In this document: positions 16,897 to 26,604 of the stretch, one piece after another
How positions within the stretch are numbered: position 1 is the first letter of the stretch
Layout of the letters: every line of letters begins with the position of its first letter
Program-made: the position numbers and the translations under genes
The notes under the pieces: model-generated
The model's input: only the letters and a program-made list of their open reading frames with translations
The model's database searches: none
Told to the model about the DNA's origin: nothing
Origin: Selaginella moellendorffii
Taxonomy: Eukaryota; Streptophyta; Lycopodiopsida; Selaginellales; Selaginellaceae
Length of the DNA stretch: 28,083 nt
Assembly: GCF_000143415.4 (NCBI RefSeq)
Contig: NW_003314304.1
Location: 1,257,995-1,286,077 of the forward strand
Reading direction: 5' to 3'

Positions 16897-17229
16897 CGCC
16901 ACAGCACAGCCCTAAGCCCTATAGCCTTTTTACGTTAGAGTTATTTTTATGGGTTATCGAGTGTTGACTTTGCTTGCTTAATCCTTCGCCTTTGCGCAAA
17001 GGAGAGCTCCATTTCCCTGTTCTAGCCAATGATGCGAGTGGCATGGAGAAATCCTTGTGAATCGCATCTACTGGCGAGCTAGAAGAAGAAGAGCGACAAA
17101 AACTTGTTCAAGGCTCTTTCTAATCCAAAAAGGCATGAAGCGCAGCTGTAAAGGTAGGTTCACCTTTTTCTCGTTTCACTATATAAACGGGCTTTCTGTA
17201 TTAGGTTCTCTCGTGAAGGTTTTGGCGAG
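16897..17229. promoter_or_regulatory. Shared divergent promoter region (333 bp)
   Basis: This separates the start codons of the minus-strand fusion gene and the plus-strand GDSL gene. On the plus side CTATATAAACGG (TATA box 17180-17187) lies 43 nt before the GDSL ATG and predicts a transcription start near 17210. No clear TATA is seen on the minus side, as is common for housekeeping-type plant promoters. Confidence 0.65.
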
Positions 17230-18189
17230 ATGACGAAGATTTTAGTGTTGGTGTTTGCGATCTTGGCTCTCTGCGCGTGCGTGTATGGGAGGTCGGTTCC
17301 TCAACTTCGGACTATCTACATGGGAGACTCAATCTTTGATGTTGGAACTAACAAGTACGTGAAGAACTCTGTTTCTCGTTGTGATTTTGTGCCGTATGGG
17401 AAGACAAGGTATAACCAGCCATCAGGAAGATGTAGCGATGGGTTTCTAATACCAGATCTGATAAACAAAGTGATCGGTTTGCCCTTTTCAAAACCATTCT
17501 TGGGCTTGAAAGGTGGGAGCCAACTTCCACTAAGCATCAACTTTGCGTCAGACGGTAGTGGACTGCTTGATTCTACTCACTCAGACTGGGGTGTCGTGTC
17601 GTTTAATGAGCAGCTAAAACAACTTGGACAGCTAGCCAACAAGATCCCCATGATGAATCTCAATGACTTTGTGGTTGTGATATCTTCGGGTGGCAATGAC
17701 ATTGCGGCAAATCTTCAAAACCTTGCTAATGTAGACTTGGAAGCAATGCTAGTGTTATTGGAGAAAGGCTTGGAGCAACTTTATAAATATGGATTCAGGA
17801 AGATTGTCTACTCTAGCCTTGGGCCGTTAGGCTGTGTGCCTATTGTCACGTCGGATGGAAATTGTGTGAGAGAGATCAACGATTTAGTAGAACAATTCAA
17901 TTGGCAAGCTCGGGCGATTGTTTTGGGGGTGGCAAAGAAATTCCCAGGGATGAGAGGTGCATTTGTTGACGGCTATTCACTGATCAAATCGTACGTGGAG
18001 AACCCAAATAAGTTTGGATTCCAGAATGGAGGGGGTTGTTGCCCCAATTGCCTATCACACAAAAATACCTTGAGCGGGCTGTGCAAGAATCCAAGTGATT
18101 ATGTTTTCTGGGATTTAATTCACCCAACAGAGCACACGTACACACTAGTGACGAAAGAATTCATGAAACAAATCAAGAAAATCTTGTAA
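17230..18189 (+). CDS. GDSL-type esterase/lipase, secreted, intronless, 319 aa
   Basis: A plant GDSL (SGNH) hydrolase expected to hydrolyse ester bonds of lipids, cutin-like or cell-wall esters outside the plasma membrane. A signal peptide (about residues 1-20, hydrophobic core ILVLVFAILALCACV) precedes block I GDSIFDVGTN with the nucleophile Ser34; block II has Gly109 in NFASDGSG; block III GGND has Asn156; block V DLIHP has Asp295 and His298. All SGNH residues are present. Cysteines in the C-terminal third (GGCCPNC) fit a secreted fold. Length is slightly below the usual ~350. Most plant members have several introns, while this reading frame is uninterrupted, which suggests an old retrocopy or intron loss. 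ATG 17230 is 43 nt after a TATA box. Substrate cannot be deduced. Confidence 0.95.
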   Translation: MTKILVLVFAILALCACVYGRSVPQLRTIYMGDSIFDVGTNKYVKNSVSRCDFVPYGKTRYNQPSGRCSDGFLIPDLINKVIGLPFSKPFLGLKGGSQLPLSINFASDGSGLLDSTHSDWGVVSFNEQLKQLGQLANKIPMMNLNDFVVVISSGGNDIAANLQNLANVDLEAMLVLLEKGLEQLYKYGFRKIVYSSLGPLGCVPIVTSDGNCVREINDLVEQFNWQARAIVLGVAKKFPGMRGAFVDGYSLIKSYVENPNKFGFQNGGGCCPNCLSHKNTLSGLCKNPSDYVFWDLIHPTEHTYTLVTKEFMKQIKKIL

Positions 18190-18404
18190 CTTCACAGAGC
18201 ATTCTCATTCACAGAGCTTGCAACCAGGCAGAAGAAAGCTGCCGAATGGAAGCAACGTATCCATCCTTCGCCTGTTCTTCATTGCGAGCTGGCATTTGTG
18301 AGGCATCAGCAGTTTCTTTCTACTTCGACATGGAGCAACATGCCCCTCCAGCTATGACCAGCTCTAGGCCTTGCTCTACCACAGTTTCTGCCACCAGCGA
18401 GGCC
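18190..18404. other. 3' flank of the GDSL gene
   Basis: No gene is supported. A minus-strand frame starting at an ATG near 18404 (MASLVAETVVEQGLELVIAG) runs only 28 codons and stops at a TAG; it might be a worn gene end. The segment stops abruptly at the left edge of duplication copy C. Confidence 0.35.
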
Positions 18405-18594
18405 ATATTTAATAGATGGTGTTTTAGGTGAAATTAAAAAGTTAAAGAAAAGGAATATTAAAAGTAAAAAAAAAAAATCCGCCTTAAAATTAACTTTGCT
18501 CCAACCTTTATGAGTTAATAGTTACTATCGCATTTACTTTAATGAGTTTCTTTATTTAACCATGCATTTTTCGTTAGCTTAGATTTAAACAATT

Positions 18595-18667
18595 CACAGC
18601 CATCGGATCAGCTAATCTGACGGTTAGGATGCTGTGTAAATATATCTAAAGGCTAGTGTTTAGGGTA
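18595..18667 (+). promoter_or_regulatory. Promoter-like module in copy C
   Basis: The palindrome CACAGC…GCTGTG, TAAATATATCTAAAGG and TTTAGGGT follow each other exactly as in A. Conservation of all three elements in three copies is seen directly; function is inference. Confidence 0.45.
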
Positions 18668-19129
18668 AGTTTTGAGGGGGCTGGTTTTGCTGTTGGCGGC
18701 GGCGCTGGGGGGAGGAGGCGTTATGTTTTTCTCAAACCATCAAAATGCACACTGGTGGGGTGCCCATTCTCAACGTGGCTACTCAGTATTCGTTTTGGGC
18801 TGTCGCTACTGTTTTGCACAGTACGTTGAGGCGGCCAAAGCGAGAGGAAGTCGGGGAATCGAAGTCCCCGGCTGCCCCACACTTAGATGTAGGATTTTCG
18901 ATTGTGTGAAACTACTAACAAGCAGGATCGAAGACCAGCTACCCAGCCCTCTCTTGGGGATTTCCTCTTTGAGGAGAACCCCTCCAAAACAAAAAACGAA
19001 GAAGCATTCCTGTCGTTTTTTCTTATTCGAAACAGTGTTTGCCTTGTTGCTTGACAAGGATTAGGGCCCCCTCTGTTCCGCTCCATCCCCAAGTCTTCAC
19101 AATGAAAATTAAGCTGGGGAAAAATTGTC

Positions 19130-21092
19130 ATGCAGGAACATGATCAAGAACTCGTCGTGTGCAAGGCCTCCCTGCAAGCTTGATAAACAACAAAGAACAG
19201 GGAACTGCAAACCATAAGAACACTTCATACTCGCGAACTTCAGTTTCTTCCGATTGCTCATGACCCCCAAAGGAGCGTTTCTCTTTGGATCTAGCTAGGG
19301 TAGGGAGCGGCAGGGACAGGATCACCGGCATTTCATCGAGCTTGTAGCTGATCTTGATCATACCTTGGACGGCCATGAATTTCTGGTATCATACCCCTCT
19401 CTTAGCATTGCTTATTAGATCAGTGCACTTCTTCTTGCATGACTTTCCTTGTCCTGCCTGAGATGAATGCGTCTGATTTTCGATTTTCAGATAATTTCAT
19501 AGCAGCGTCTACCTGGAAGAGCTCCCAAACGCATACTGTCCGATATGTGCTAGCTGGTGGTGGTGAGAGCGTACCATGTTAATTAGATTTAACTAGTATC
19601 AACAAATATCTGTGGATTGGATTTCAGGCATTACAACAGACTAGGATAAAACTTCTTCCTTAGAAAAGAAAAATGTGAGAGAAAGACACTGACACTAGAG
19701 GTACTTTGAGCTCTATCTAGTATATTTTCTAATTGTAAATCATTTTATTGTCGATTTTCTATCGAATCAATATATCTAGACTTCATACAGGTAACACTTG
19801 CTTTATCTTTCTTGCTTTTCCAACGTTGGTTTCAGTTTGATATTTTAGTGTCAATCTTCATTCCGGAAAGTTTTCTTCTAATTCTCAAGCTGCTTTGACA
19901 AGTTCCTCCAGAGGCAAGATGCTTTTTACTTAAGTTTTTTCAAAGAGTTTCTATCGATCTTATACTCTGCATGGCTGTGGCCTTGCAGTGTCTGCTTCAG
20001 CCAAGGTAGCGTTTGGGGACATGCCAAGGACGTGATCCTCCCAGTAAGGCGCAAGTGGATCTTCACATATATTTATATCATGCAACTCAAATTAACCAGG
20101 TAACTCTCGAGTCAAGAGACAAACCGGTTCTCAACACTTAATACTTTGACCAGTCCAGAAATAGGCGTGATCGAGGTCGCTACTTTCTCATGCTCCTTGT
20201 CGCAATTCTTTTGAGCCAGGGTCCTGGAGATACAAAGTCAAGCTCTACAAAGCAAGTATGAAGAGAGACACACGCCTTTACTTGGCTCATTCTTATGTCT
20301 GTATTATTATCATATATATGATGTGGAAGTTTTAAAATTGTTTAAAGTTTGCAAAAATGTGAAGTATAAATTTTTTTTATAAAAATAAAAAAATATTAAT
20401 AAAAAATAAATATAAAAATGCTTATGGCTAAAAAATGATGAGAAATTAATAAAAAGTTTTAAAACTTCAAGTTGGTATAGTGTATATGTGTCAATTATAA
20501 CTACATTTGCTATAATGCCCACAACAAAATTCTAATTTTTCTTTCTTAAGATCTTCATTACAAACTTTTTTTGTTTGTGGGTGTCCCAGAAGTTTATGAA
20601 TTTTTTGTAGCAACATACCAAGCACTAGGATAAAGTACACTTGCATGTGTTTTATGATAAGAATCAAGTAATAGCAGAGAGTTAAAAAATGGTAGTAGTT
20701 GTGTGAGCACAAGGTAATCCAATTTTTTATCATCCAAAGCATGAGCAAGACTATGTTAGTTTCAAATATAGTAAGATCTAAGGGCATGAGAAACCTTATG
20801 AAATTGCATCATAAAGAGGTTTCATTATAGCTCAATTATTATTTTTGGATTGATGCTCAAGTAGAGGCTTATTAATTTGATAGCCAAGGTCAAGTCCAAG
20901 TCCAGCCAAGATGATTAAAGGCTGTGTGCATATTTTCTTATTGTGCATAAGCTTCACTCAGCTATTGAGGGCTTTGGCTACCCCTTGGCACTTGAAATAT
21001 GAACCTTACAACTATGCCATCTTAGTTGATGCTAGTTATACATTGCCTTTACTGCATCTTTGGGTGCTAGGACATATGTGCTTTGCATTAAC
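19130..21092. other. Gene-free part of copy C upstream of the 18S fragment
   Basis: This is the counterpart of 8120-10126: ordinary composition to about 20310, then AT-rich. No gene is recognised. Confidence 0.4.
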
Positions 21093-21487
21093 TACTTAGT
21101 TGATCTTATTAGTAGTCATATGCTTGTCTCAAAGATTAAGCCATGAATGTATAAATATAAATTGTTTTATATTGTGAAATTGTGAATGGCTTATTAAATA
21201 AATAATAGTTTATTTGATAGTACCTTACTACTCAGATAACTATAGTAATTCTATAACTAATATGTGTAAAGAGTCCTGACCTTCAAAAGGGATGCACTTA
21301 CTAGATTCAAGACTAATGCATACTCATTTATATTCTCAGTGGTTCATGATAACTTGTCAAATCATATGGTCCTCGTGTCAGTGATACTTAAATTAAATTT
21401 CTACCCTATCAACTTTTGATGGTAGGATATAATAGGGAATTAGGGTTTGATTTTGAGATACAGCTACCACATATAGGGAAGGTAGCA
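21093..21487 (+). pseudogene. Truncated 18S rRNA pseudogene fragment (5' ~400 nt)
   Basis: It starts TACTTAGTTGATCT at 21093, keeps AGTAGTCATATGCTTGTCTC better than copy B, and ends at GGTAGCA, the 18S position AAGGCAGCA. It shares the transition-type decay of copy B but has its own deletion after GATGGTAGGATA. Confidence 0.93.
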
Positions 21488-21705
21488 TGGAGGAAACGCG
21501 TGACAGACTACGAGAGTGGATCGGAAGAAGCCAAAGAGATAACGCAGAGAGTGAATGCTGCTGAAATGGCGTTTGAATGGTTTGGAGGTATCCCCTGGTT
21601 TCTTTGGGATGTAGAAGCAAACGGTCTGACTGTGGAAGCTTTCGAAAGGGATTGAAGCACCTGAGTATGGTTCTGACTCCTGATTTTGTCCTTCAAGCGT
21701 TTTGA
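21488..21705 (+). pseudogene. Decayed coding fragment with an FGGIP motif, family uncertain
   Basis: Immediately after the broken 18S a frame reads RVTDYESGSEEAKEITQRVN then MAFEWFGGIPWFLWDVEANG to a TGA at 21653-21655. A one-base shift restores LKHLSMVLTPDFVLQAF to 21705. The FGGIP word within a helical context is reminiscent of the FGGIPR motif of CRN/RHS-type NTPase proteins known from some plants and protists, but the match is short. Sequence down to about 21960 has further short open pieces. No start codon belongs to it; it is a fragment. Confidence 0.35.
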
Positions 21706-22257
21706 GCGTTGGTGGTCCAGCGCATCTTCATGCTCTCAAACATGCTCCTGGCGGCGCTCAAGTTGAAACTTGCGTGAGAGCTATCCAGCAGACAATGGTC
21801 TTGCGCAGGATCTCGTGAACGGCCTTGTCAAAATGCCCATTCTCGCAAATGCGAGGATCCACGGTACTGGATTCTTCTCCGGGATTTGACTGAAGCTGTT
21901 CTTCGTGAGGGCAACGACGCCTTGGATGGTCCTAATGATGGAAGTCGTTGCAATTCTTAGGATACTACTTTATCCATCACGAATAGCATCAATACAGTAA
22001 TCACTTCGAAGCTTTTAAAATAGGATCTACATATTTTGTCTTGGTAATGGGAGATTTCACTTCCTGAACATAGTCGCTTCTATATATCAGGTGAAGCAAG
22101 ATCTAACGTCCACATCTTGATTGATTTCATTTGCTGTTAAATCCATCCATTTTTTGAATTTTTTTTGTGTGTGGCTATCTGGCACCAGGAATCGTCTAAA
22201 ATCCATGGTGAGGCTCTTTGGGTATCGAGGTTTCTTCATTTGAATCCTTGGAATCTT
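21706..22257. other. No gene recognised
   Basis: Open pieces (such as GLAQDLVNGLVKMPILANAR around 21800-21850) suggest the gene relic extends here with stops and shifts. From about 21960 the sequence is AT-rich noncoding. Confidence 0.35.
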
Positions 22258-22511
22258 TCAGTTTTCGGTTTTCGACATCCAAGCCGGCTCCCTTTCGTCC
22301 TTGGGCGGCTGGATGCCTTGGGTGATCGCCGCATTTTGCCGCGTCTTGGCGTCCGGAAGGGATGTGTCAGGGAGCGAAGCAATTGCGTCAGAATAGATGC
22401 AGCTGAGCTCCTGGACCAGCTCGTCCCAAGTCCGGCACGACAGGCCCGTTGTGTAGTTGAGAGAGGGGATGGAAAACGTCGCCTTTGTCTGGGTGTAACC
22501 GGATGGAGAGC
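22258..22511 (-). pseudogene. Terminal-exon-like coding fragment, family unknown
   Basis: After an acceptor-like CCCTCAG a minus-strand frame reads 83 codons to a TGA at 22258-22260: YTQTKATFSIPSLNYTTGLS, CRTWDELVQELSCIYSDAIA and DEREPAWMSKTEN. The protein composition is natural, while the longer frames in the other phases are Arg/Ser-rich shadows. No upstream exon was identified. It may be the last exon of a lost or unrecognised gene. Confidence 0.4.
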
Positions 22512-22599
22512 TCTGAGGGATTCAAGCCACCCAAACATCGAGAGAGAGATGGCAGCTTTCTGCTGCACAGACACCTCGCGAAACTGTAGCCGCACTAAA

Positions 22600-23220
22600 A
22601 TCTAACGGTTTGGATGGTATATTCTAAGATATCCTTTAATCCAACGGCTGTGATGTATCGCTCTTAACCTTTTATTTGTTTGTAGTTACCACTAATATAA
22701 ACTGCGTTTAAATGTTCATTCTCATTCACTATTTCTAGCTTGTTGTCTAGCCTCTTTCTTGTTCAAATGGTGAGGAAGGCTTGCATATGCTGGCAGGGTC
22801 ATCGAGAATTCAATGGCACAACATTGTGTGTGATTGATAGATTATGCTGAAGTGACAACTGATGAGAATTTGGTATATATGATCGAATTGGTAAGCTCAA
22901 TGGCATGTTTGTGCTGTTTGTGTGCTACTGGAGCAAATCAAATATATATCTTCCCTTCCACAAAATTTGATTGCATGAGTACAGTGGAGATGCACCTAAG
23001 TTAATGTTTGTTTAAGTCTGTAATAATGGATTCCATTGATTACAAGTTTGGTTTTGCTTCTTTACTATGATCTAGTACCAACTTAACAACACAGTTAATC
23101 TTAGGTGAGATTTTGAGGAGAGCCACTCTCACTAGTAGATTGTATAGTGTTAAGAAAAAGGAAAATAATAAAATGGTCCAGAAACTCAACACAGTTAATT
23201 TAATAACAAAATAATGAAAT
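22600..23220. other. Gene-free stretch with an AACGG-rich promoter-like part
   Basis: ATCTAACGGTTTGG (22601) and ATCCAACGGCTGTG (22640) resemble the palindrome words of the A/B/C modules, and a TATAAACTG lies at 22697. A 24-codon ATG frame (MVRKACICWQGH) at about 22769 has no known match. The rest is AT-rich and empty. Confidence 0.35.
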
Positions 23221-23356
23221 AGTGTTCATGTTAGGGGGCGACCCTAACACCGTATTATTCTTAATTGAAAGTCGAGGCGGATGGGAATCGAACCCAGCAA
23301 CCCTTCACAATAGAACATTACAGCGTGCATGCTATAACCACAAAGCCATGAACACT
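23221..23356 (-). mobile_element. SINE-like element with tRNA-related head
   Basis: Read on the minus strand the 136-bp unit starts AGTGTTCATGGC, has a Pol III A-box-like TGGCTTTGTGGTTATAGC and about 50 nt later a B box GGGTTCGATTCCC, then a non-tRNA tail. Its two ends are a perfect 10-bp inverted pair (AGTGTTCATG / CATGAACACT), and the tail contains a perfect 7-bp hairpin GTTAGGG/CCCTAAC. No poly(A) tail or target duplication was found. It is not a working tRNA because the acceptor arms do not pair. Confidence 0.55.
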
Positions 23357-23429
23357 GGGAGATAACAAAATATTATTTCAGCACCTCTTATTTGAAAAAC
23401 AAGATTTGGAATCCATCTGATTGTCCACG

Positions 23430-23991
23430 TGGACGACATCCAGGGGCTGCGAGGCCACGCGCGGATCCTGGAGAGCAGCTACTGGCCGAATCAATACCGT
23501 CTTCATCCGGCATGAAATCAAAGATTTCTTCCTCTGCTATTCACTGCTGGAAGGGGAACCCATGGAACGTCCTGTCATTCTGGGCAGTAGATTCGTCCAG
23601 GACACCAGATCCTTGGCCCGCGTTTTTGCCCAAGCTCGATTTCGCTGCCACAATTTGCCCCTGCTGCGCGAGAGCCATTATCATCGAGTTCCATGGCGCT
23701 CTGAGACGCAATCAAACATAGACTCTCACTCTCGGATGCGGGATGCCGCCACATACGCGGTGACCATCGCGTTCCAGGAGACGATCCTAATCGAACAAGA
23801 TTGACGCCGCATCGATCGAATGCCCTGTTCTTGCTGCTCGCATTTGCCAGCGAAAGGGAATATCGCGCGATCCAAGAGCCTGAACCCGGCGCGGCGGCGT
23901 GGATCATTCGGGGGGATCGGCACGAGAGAAGATTTAGCTCCAGCAACGCTGCCGAGAGCGACTTTGCGGAGAAGAGAAATCCCTCGTTCAT
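23430..23991 (-). pseudogene. Broken PPR (pentatricopeptide repeat) gene fragment
   Basis: Minus-strand frames contain PPR landmarks in order but in different phases: RMIHAAAPGSGSW (about 23905), RIVSWNAMVTAYVAASRIRE (about 23730-23790), WNSMIMALAQQGQIVAAKSS (about 23630-23690) and IFDFMPDEDGIDSA (about 23500). The VSWNAM-x-AYA register is typical of PLS-class proteins that edit organelle RNAs. Stops and at least three frameshifts make it a pseudogene. Confidence 0.8.
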
Positions 23992-24008
23992 ACAAAAAAA
24001 TTTGATTG

Positions 24009-24065
24009 GGTCTCTGGCTGTGGGTTCGAACCTGTGACCTTGCCAATATATTTTTTTATTCTAGC
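24009..24065 (-). other. tRNA-like 57-nt inverted-repeat unit
   Basis: On the minus strand 7-bp complementary ends (TCTGGCT and AGCCAGA) enclose a sequence with the Pol III B-box word GGTTCGAACC, and T-runs follow. The T-arm does not pair well and the length is too short for a cytosolic tRNA. It may be a worn tRNA or SINE head. Confidence 0.3.
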
Positions 24066-24264
24066 CAGATATCCGGCCATCAGGTTCCCGTCCAAAGTGT
24101 ACACTAATTGCTTCTTAACGTATACCATAATGTAAACAGCGGCGCAAGAGATTTTCGTTTTGTGGGCGCATGGCGCGCAGCGCGTTGCTGCTGTCAAGCT
24201 CAAGAAAGAAACCATTCTCTTCTTGATGGAATGAAACTCTCACTTTCTCCATGCTCTGGCGAGG

Positions 24265-24493
24265 CCATGGCAAACAAAACGGGTTGGATGGACTCTGCAT
24301 CTCAATCTGAGCAAGCAGCTGATGCAGAAGCTATTTTTGAGAAACAAAGTATAAGTATGCTGCAACAAGAACCAGCAACATCCGTTTAAGATATTGTTCT
24401 GGAAGATGGCTTGTCTGAGCTCGAGTTTGATTTGATCCAGGCACCATGGTCCCGGGAATCTATTCTTCACTTGGTTGTCCAAGCTGGAGGTCC
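24265..24493 (+). pseudogene. Coding relic, family unknown
   Basis: A plus-strand frame with an ATG near 24268 reads SEQAADAEAIFEKQSISMLQ, crosses a TAA near 24389, continues DIVLEDGLSELEFDLIQAPW and WSRESILHLVVQAGG, and stops at TAG 24496. Composition is protein-like on both sides of the stop. No family was recognised. Confidence 0.35.
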
Positions 24494-24496
24494 ATA

Positions 24497-25100
24497 GGTT
24501 TGGATCCTTTCAAATCCTCGGGGCGTGAGACTCTGGAGCTCCAAGTTTTGATGCCTTCTCTTGGCAATAATATAATATATTGCTCTGAAACCGTGAAAGC
24601 TTACTCACCCGCAAACAAAACTCCAGGGTTGCACCAGAGATCCAATAAACCTGTGAGAGCCTTGACCAAGCTCAAACTCAATCAGCTCAGAGCAAGCTTT
24701 CTCAAAAGTTTCCAAAGAGCAGATGGCATAACACAAAAAACGTATACCAGGTCACCAACTCATCTCATCACAAGTTGCGTTGTGGTCACTCCACGCCTTG
24801 GATGTTGATGAACTACAGGCCTCCATTTTATCTTGGAAAATGCTCGAGGCCAAAGGGTGGCGAAGATGAGGAATGAAGCGATCTGGACTGGACAAGAGTA
24901 TAAGCAAAATGAGCACGAGAAGAACCATACATACCGCGGAAAAGCAGTGCTTGTGCTTGTGAGCCTAGTTTGAAGATGTCTGAGACTGAGAAGAAAGACC
25001 ATGCTGCTCGACTCATAGAGCACGCCCGGCAGCAGCACACCGCCCGGGTAAAGAGCCCCCTGGATCGAAAATGTGCAGCAGTAGCGTATAATGGCGGTGG
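24497..25100. other. No convincing gene
   Basis: Several overlapping open frames on both strands exist, none with recognisable motifs. It lies between PPR relics and may hold unrecognised decayed PPR sequence. Confidence 0.35.
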
Positions 25101-25129
25101 TTTTCCATGGCATCGTTCTTGAGCCTTGA

Positions 25130-25810
25130 CGAGGAGGTGCCATCCAGCGAAGATTTGCAGGAAGGAGGAGCGATCTCCAGCGGTGGGCGCCTGGGCGGTG
25201 AGCACAGATCTGGGAGGGGGAAGGCGCATCCACGAGGAAAATCGTCTCCAGCGGCCTCGAGGTTCCTTGCTAATCTGGTCATAGAAAGGTATGGAAAGTG
25301 CAGGCGCTGGAAATCTTCCAGAAGATGAAAGATCGAGGTTCTTTCTCGTGGAAGATTGCGATCGCGGCATTTGCCCTTGTTACTCTTTTTCGAGCATCCA
25401 GTTATTTCTCTTGGCAGCTATCAATGCCGATCCGGGGGAGATCCACGCGCTAATCATCGCCGCGTTACGGTGCTCCGTTGGCGAGCATGCCATCGCCGAG
25501 ATCTTCTTCTGCCAGGAACTGGACAGAAACTTGCATCGGGTGGAACCAGGGCATTGCCGTGTGAGCTCGAGACTGGCATCCCAGCCTGATCGGCGCCACA
25601 TCCCAATCGCCGCCCCAAGCTCCAATTACTACAACGACAAGCCAAAGATGGTGACGGTGTTATTGTCTCAGCTCCAGGACTGCGAGGAGATCAGACAGCA
25701 GGGGTATGGCCTCCTCCAAAGGCCGTGGTTGATTTACCCTCCAGCAGTAGTCTTTCAACCAGGCCTGGAGCGGGCCTTCTGCCAACTTAAGTCGAGGTTC
25801 CTGGTGTTTC
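25130..25810 (+). pseudogene. Broken DYW-class PPR gene, 3' half
   Basis: Plus-strand pieces in shifting frames: GGRRIHE-like words (about 25200-25230), RFLANLVIERYGKC (25263-25305), ALEIFQKMKDRGSFSWKIAI (25305-25370), then an E-motif-like EIHALIIAALRCSVGEHAIA and a segment LSQLQDCEEIRQQGYGLL (about 25660-25715), close to the E+ register (LxELxxEIRxQGYVPDT). Such proteins act in organelle RNA editing. The reading frame shifts at least twice and the cytidine-deaminase-like DYW end is not found. Confidence 0.75.
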
Positions 25811-25839
25811 TCACCATGTGTTTCTCACCTGGATCTCCG

Positions 25840-26047
25840 CCACATCGCCATTGATAGCTGCAAGAATTCGATCGACGAGCATTTGCTGGGCAAATGCGTT
25901 CCAGAAGAAAACATTTCCATCTTCCATTTTGTGGAGGACACCCAAGGCATCCGCGGTGCGCCCACACTTTCCATACATTTCCATGATGAAATTCGCGAGG
26001 AATCTATGACGATCAGAGCAGCGTCTCCTCCTCGTCGTCAAGAACAA
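25840..26047 (-). pseudogene. PPR gene fragment on the opposite strand
   Basis: On the minus strand one frame reads RFLANFIMEMYGKCGRTADA, LGVLHKMEDGNVFFWNAFAQ and LAAING, a PPR repeat and a half with the typical MYGKCG…A…F…M…NV…WNA register. It converges with the plus-strand PPR relic ending just before it. Upstream sequence soon loses the frame. Confidence 0.75.
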
Positions 26048-26122
26048 TGCGATGGAACCATTCGTTAACTACAGGTAAGCTTCGTCAAAATAGCAAATGT
26101 CGCAAGGACAGCGATACCAGAG

Positions 26123-26317
26123 GTGACGCTGCCACCATTGGGCGACCTGGATAACGATATGCTGCTCTGCACTTTTGCTCGCATTCCAACAAGGAAGTTC
26201 CTCACCCGAGAAGCGCTTGTCTGCTGCGCTTGGCTGGATGATCCGGTCTGGCTCAAACCAAGACAAGCCTTCAAACAATACCTCGCAAAGCAAACATCAC
26301 AAGCATTGCTTTTGTGA
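26123..26317 (+). other. Open frame with weak F-box-like pattern
   Basis: The frame PPLGDLDNDMLLCTFARIPT then REALVCCAWLDDPVW recalls the F-box pattern LPxDLLLxILxRLPxxxLxxxxxVCxxW. It has no ATG start and ends at 26317 after 64 codons. It could be a remnant exon of an F-box gene, or chance. Confidence 0.22.
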
Positions 26318-26464
26318 TTTAAAGCGGTATGTATATACTCTTGTCCAGATTGTTCAAGAACGCAGAAGAGATTGTCTTGAGCTTCATTCCTCACCTTTGC
26401 CACCTTTCGATTTTCGCCAAGCGATGTGAAGAGGTGTGAAAACTCCTCTTTGCTGGAAATCTAT

Positions 26465-26586
26465 TGTTAGTAAGAAAACAAAAGAGAAAAAGGCCCGATC
26501 TCCAAGGGTAGAGAAGAAGCACGAGAAAAAGAATGTTGTGTATTGATAAGAAAAACGATGGAATGGAGATAGGTATCCACAATTCA
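26465..26586 (-). mobile_element. LTR-like end of a minus-strand retroelement
   Basis: The 122-bp segment reads TG…CA on both strands (TGAATTGTGG…CTAACA on the minus strand) and directly follows a purine tract. A TTATCAATACACAACATTC-like word could be the R/U5 region. Without the second LTR, which would lie outside the window, its ends are provisional. Confidence 0.35.
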
Positions 26587-26600
26587 GATTCCCCCTTTTG
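26587..26600 (-). other. Polypurine-tract-like sequence
   Basis: CAAAAGGGGGAATC on the minus strand abuts the TG that would start a 3' LTR. Confidence 0.4.
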
Positions 26601-26604
26601 AAAG

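Larger units (their letters stand above)
18405..21487 (+). repeat. Copy C of the direct duplication of about 3.1 kb (pair with 7368-10825)
   Basis: It begins within ATATTTAATAGATGG and ends at GGGAAGGTAGCA, inside the 18S relic. It differs from B by substitutions, several small deletions (for example about 20620-20690 and 20760) and the absence of the MITE. The minisatellite has lost its repeat unit. Copy C lacks the upstream coding relic of A and B. Confidence 0.95.

Noticed and set aside
22165-22605. Plus-strand 146-codon Arg-rich frame
   Set aside because: It is the shadow of the minus-strand exon at 22258-22511 and has an unnatural composition.
24760-25370. Overlapping minus-strand frames of 157 and 180 codons
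   Set aside because: They are Arg/Ser/Pro-rich, have no motif, and overlap a plus-strand PPR relic with a clear register.
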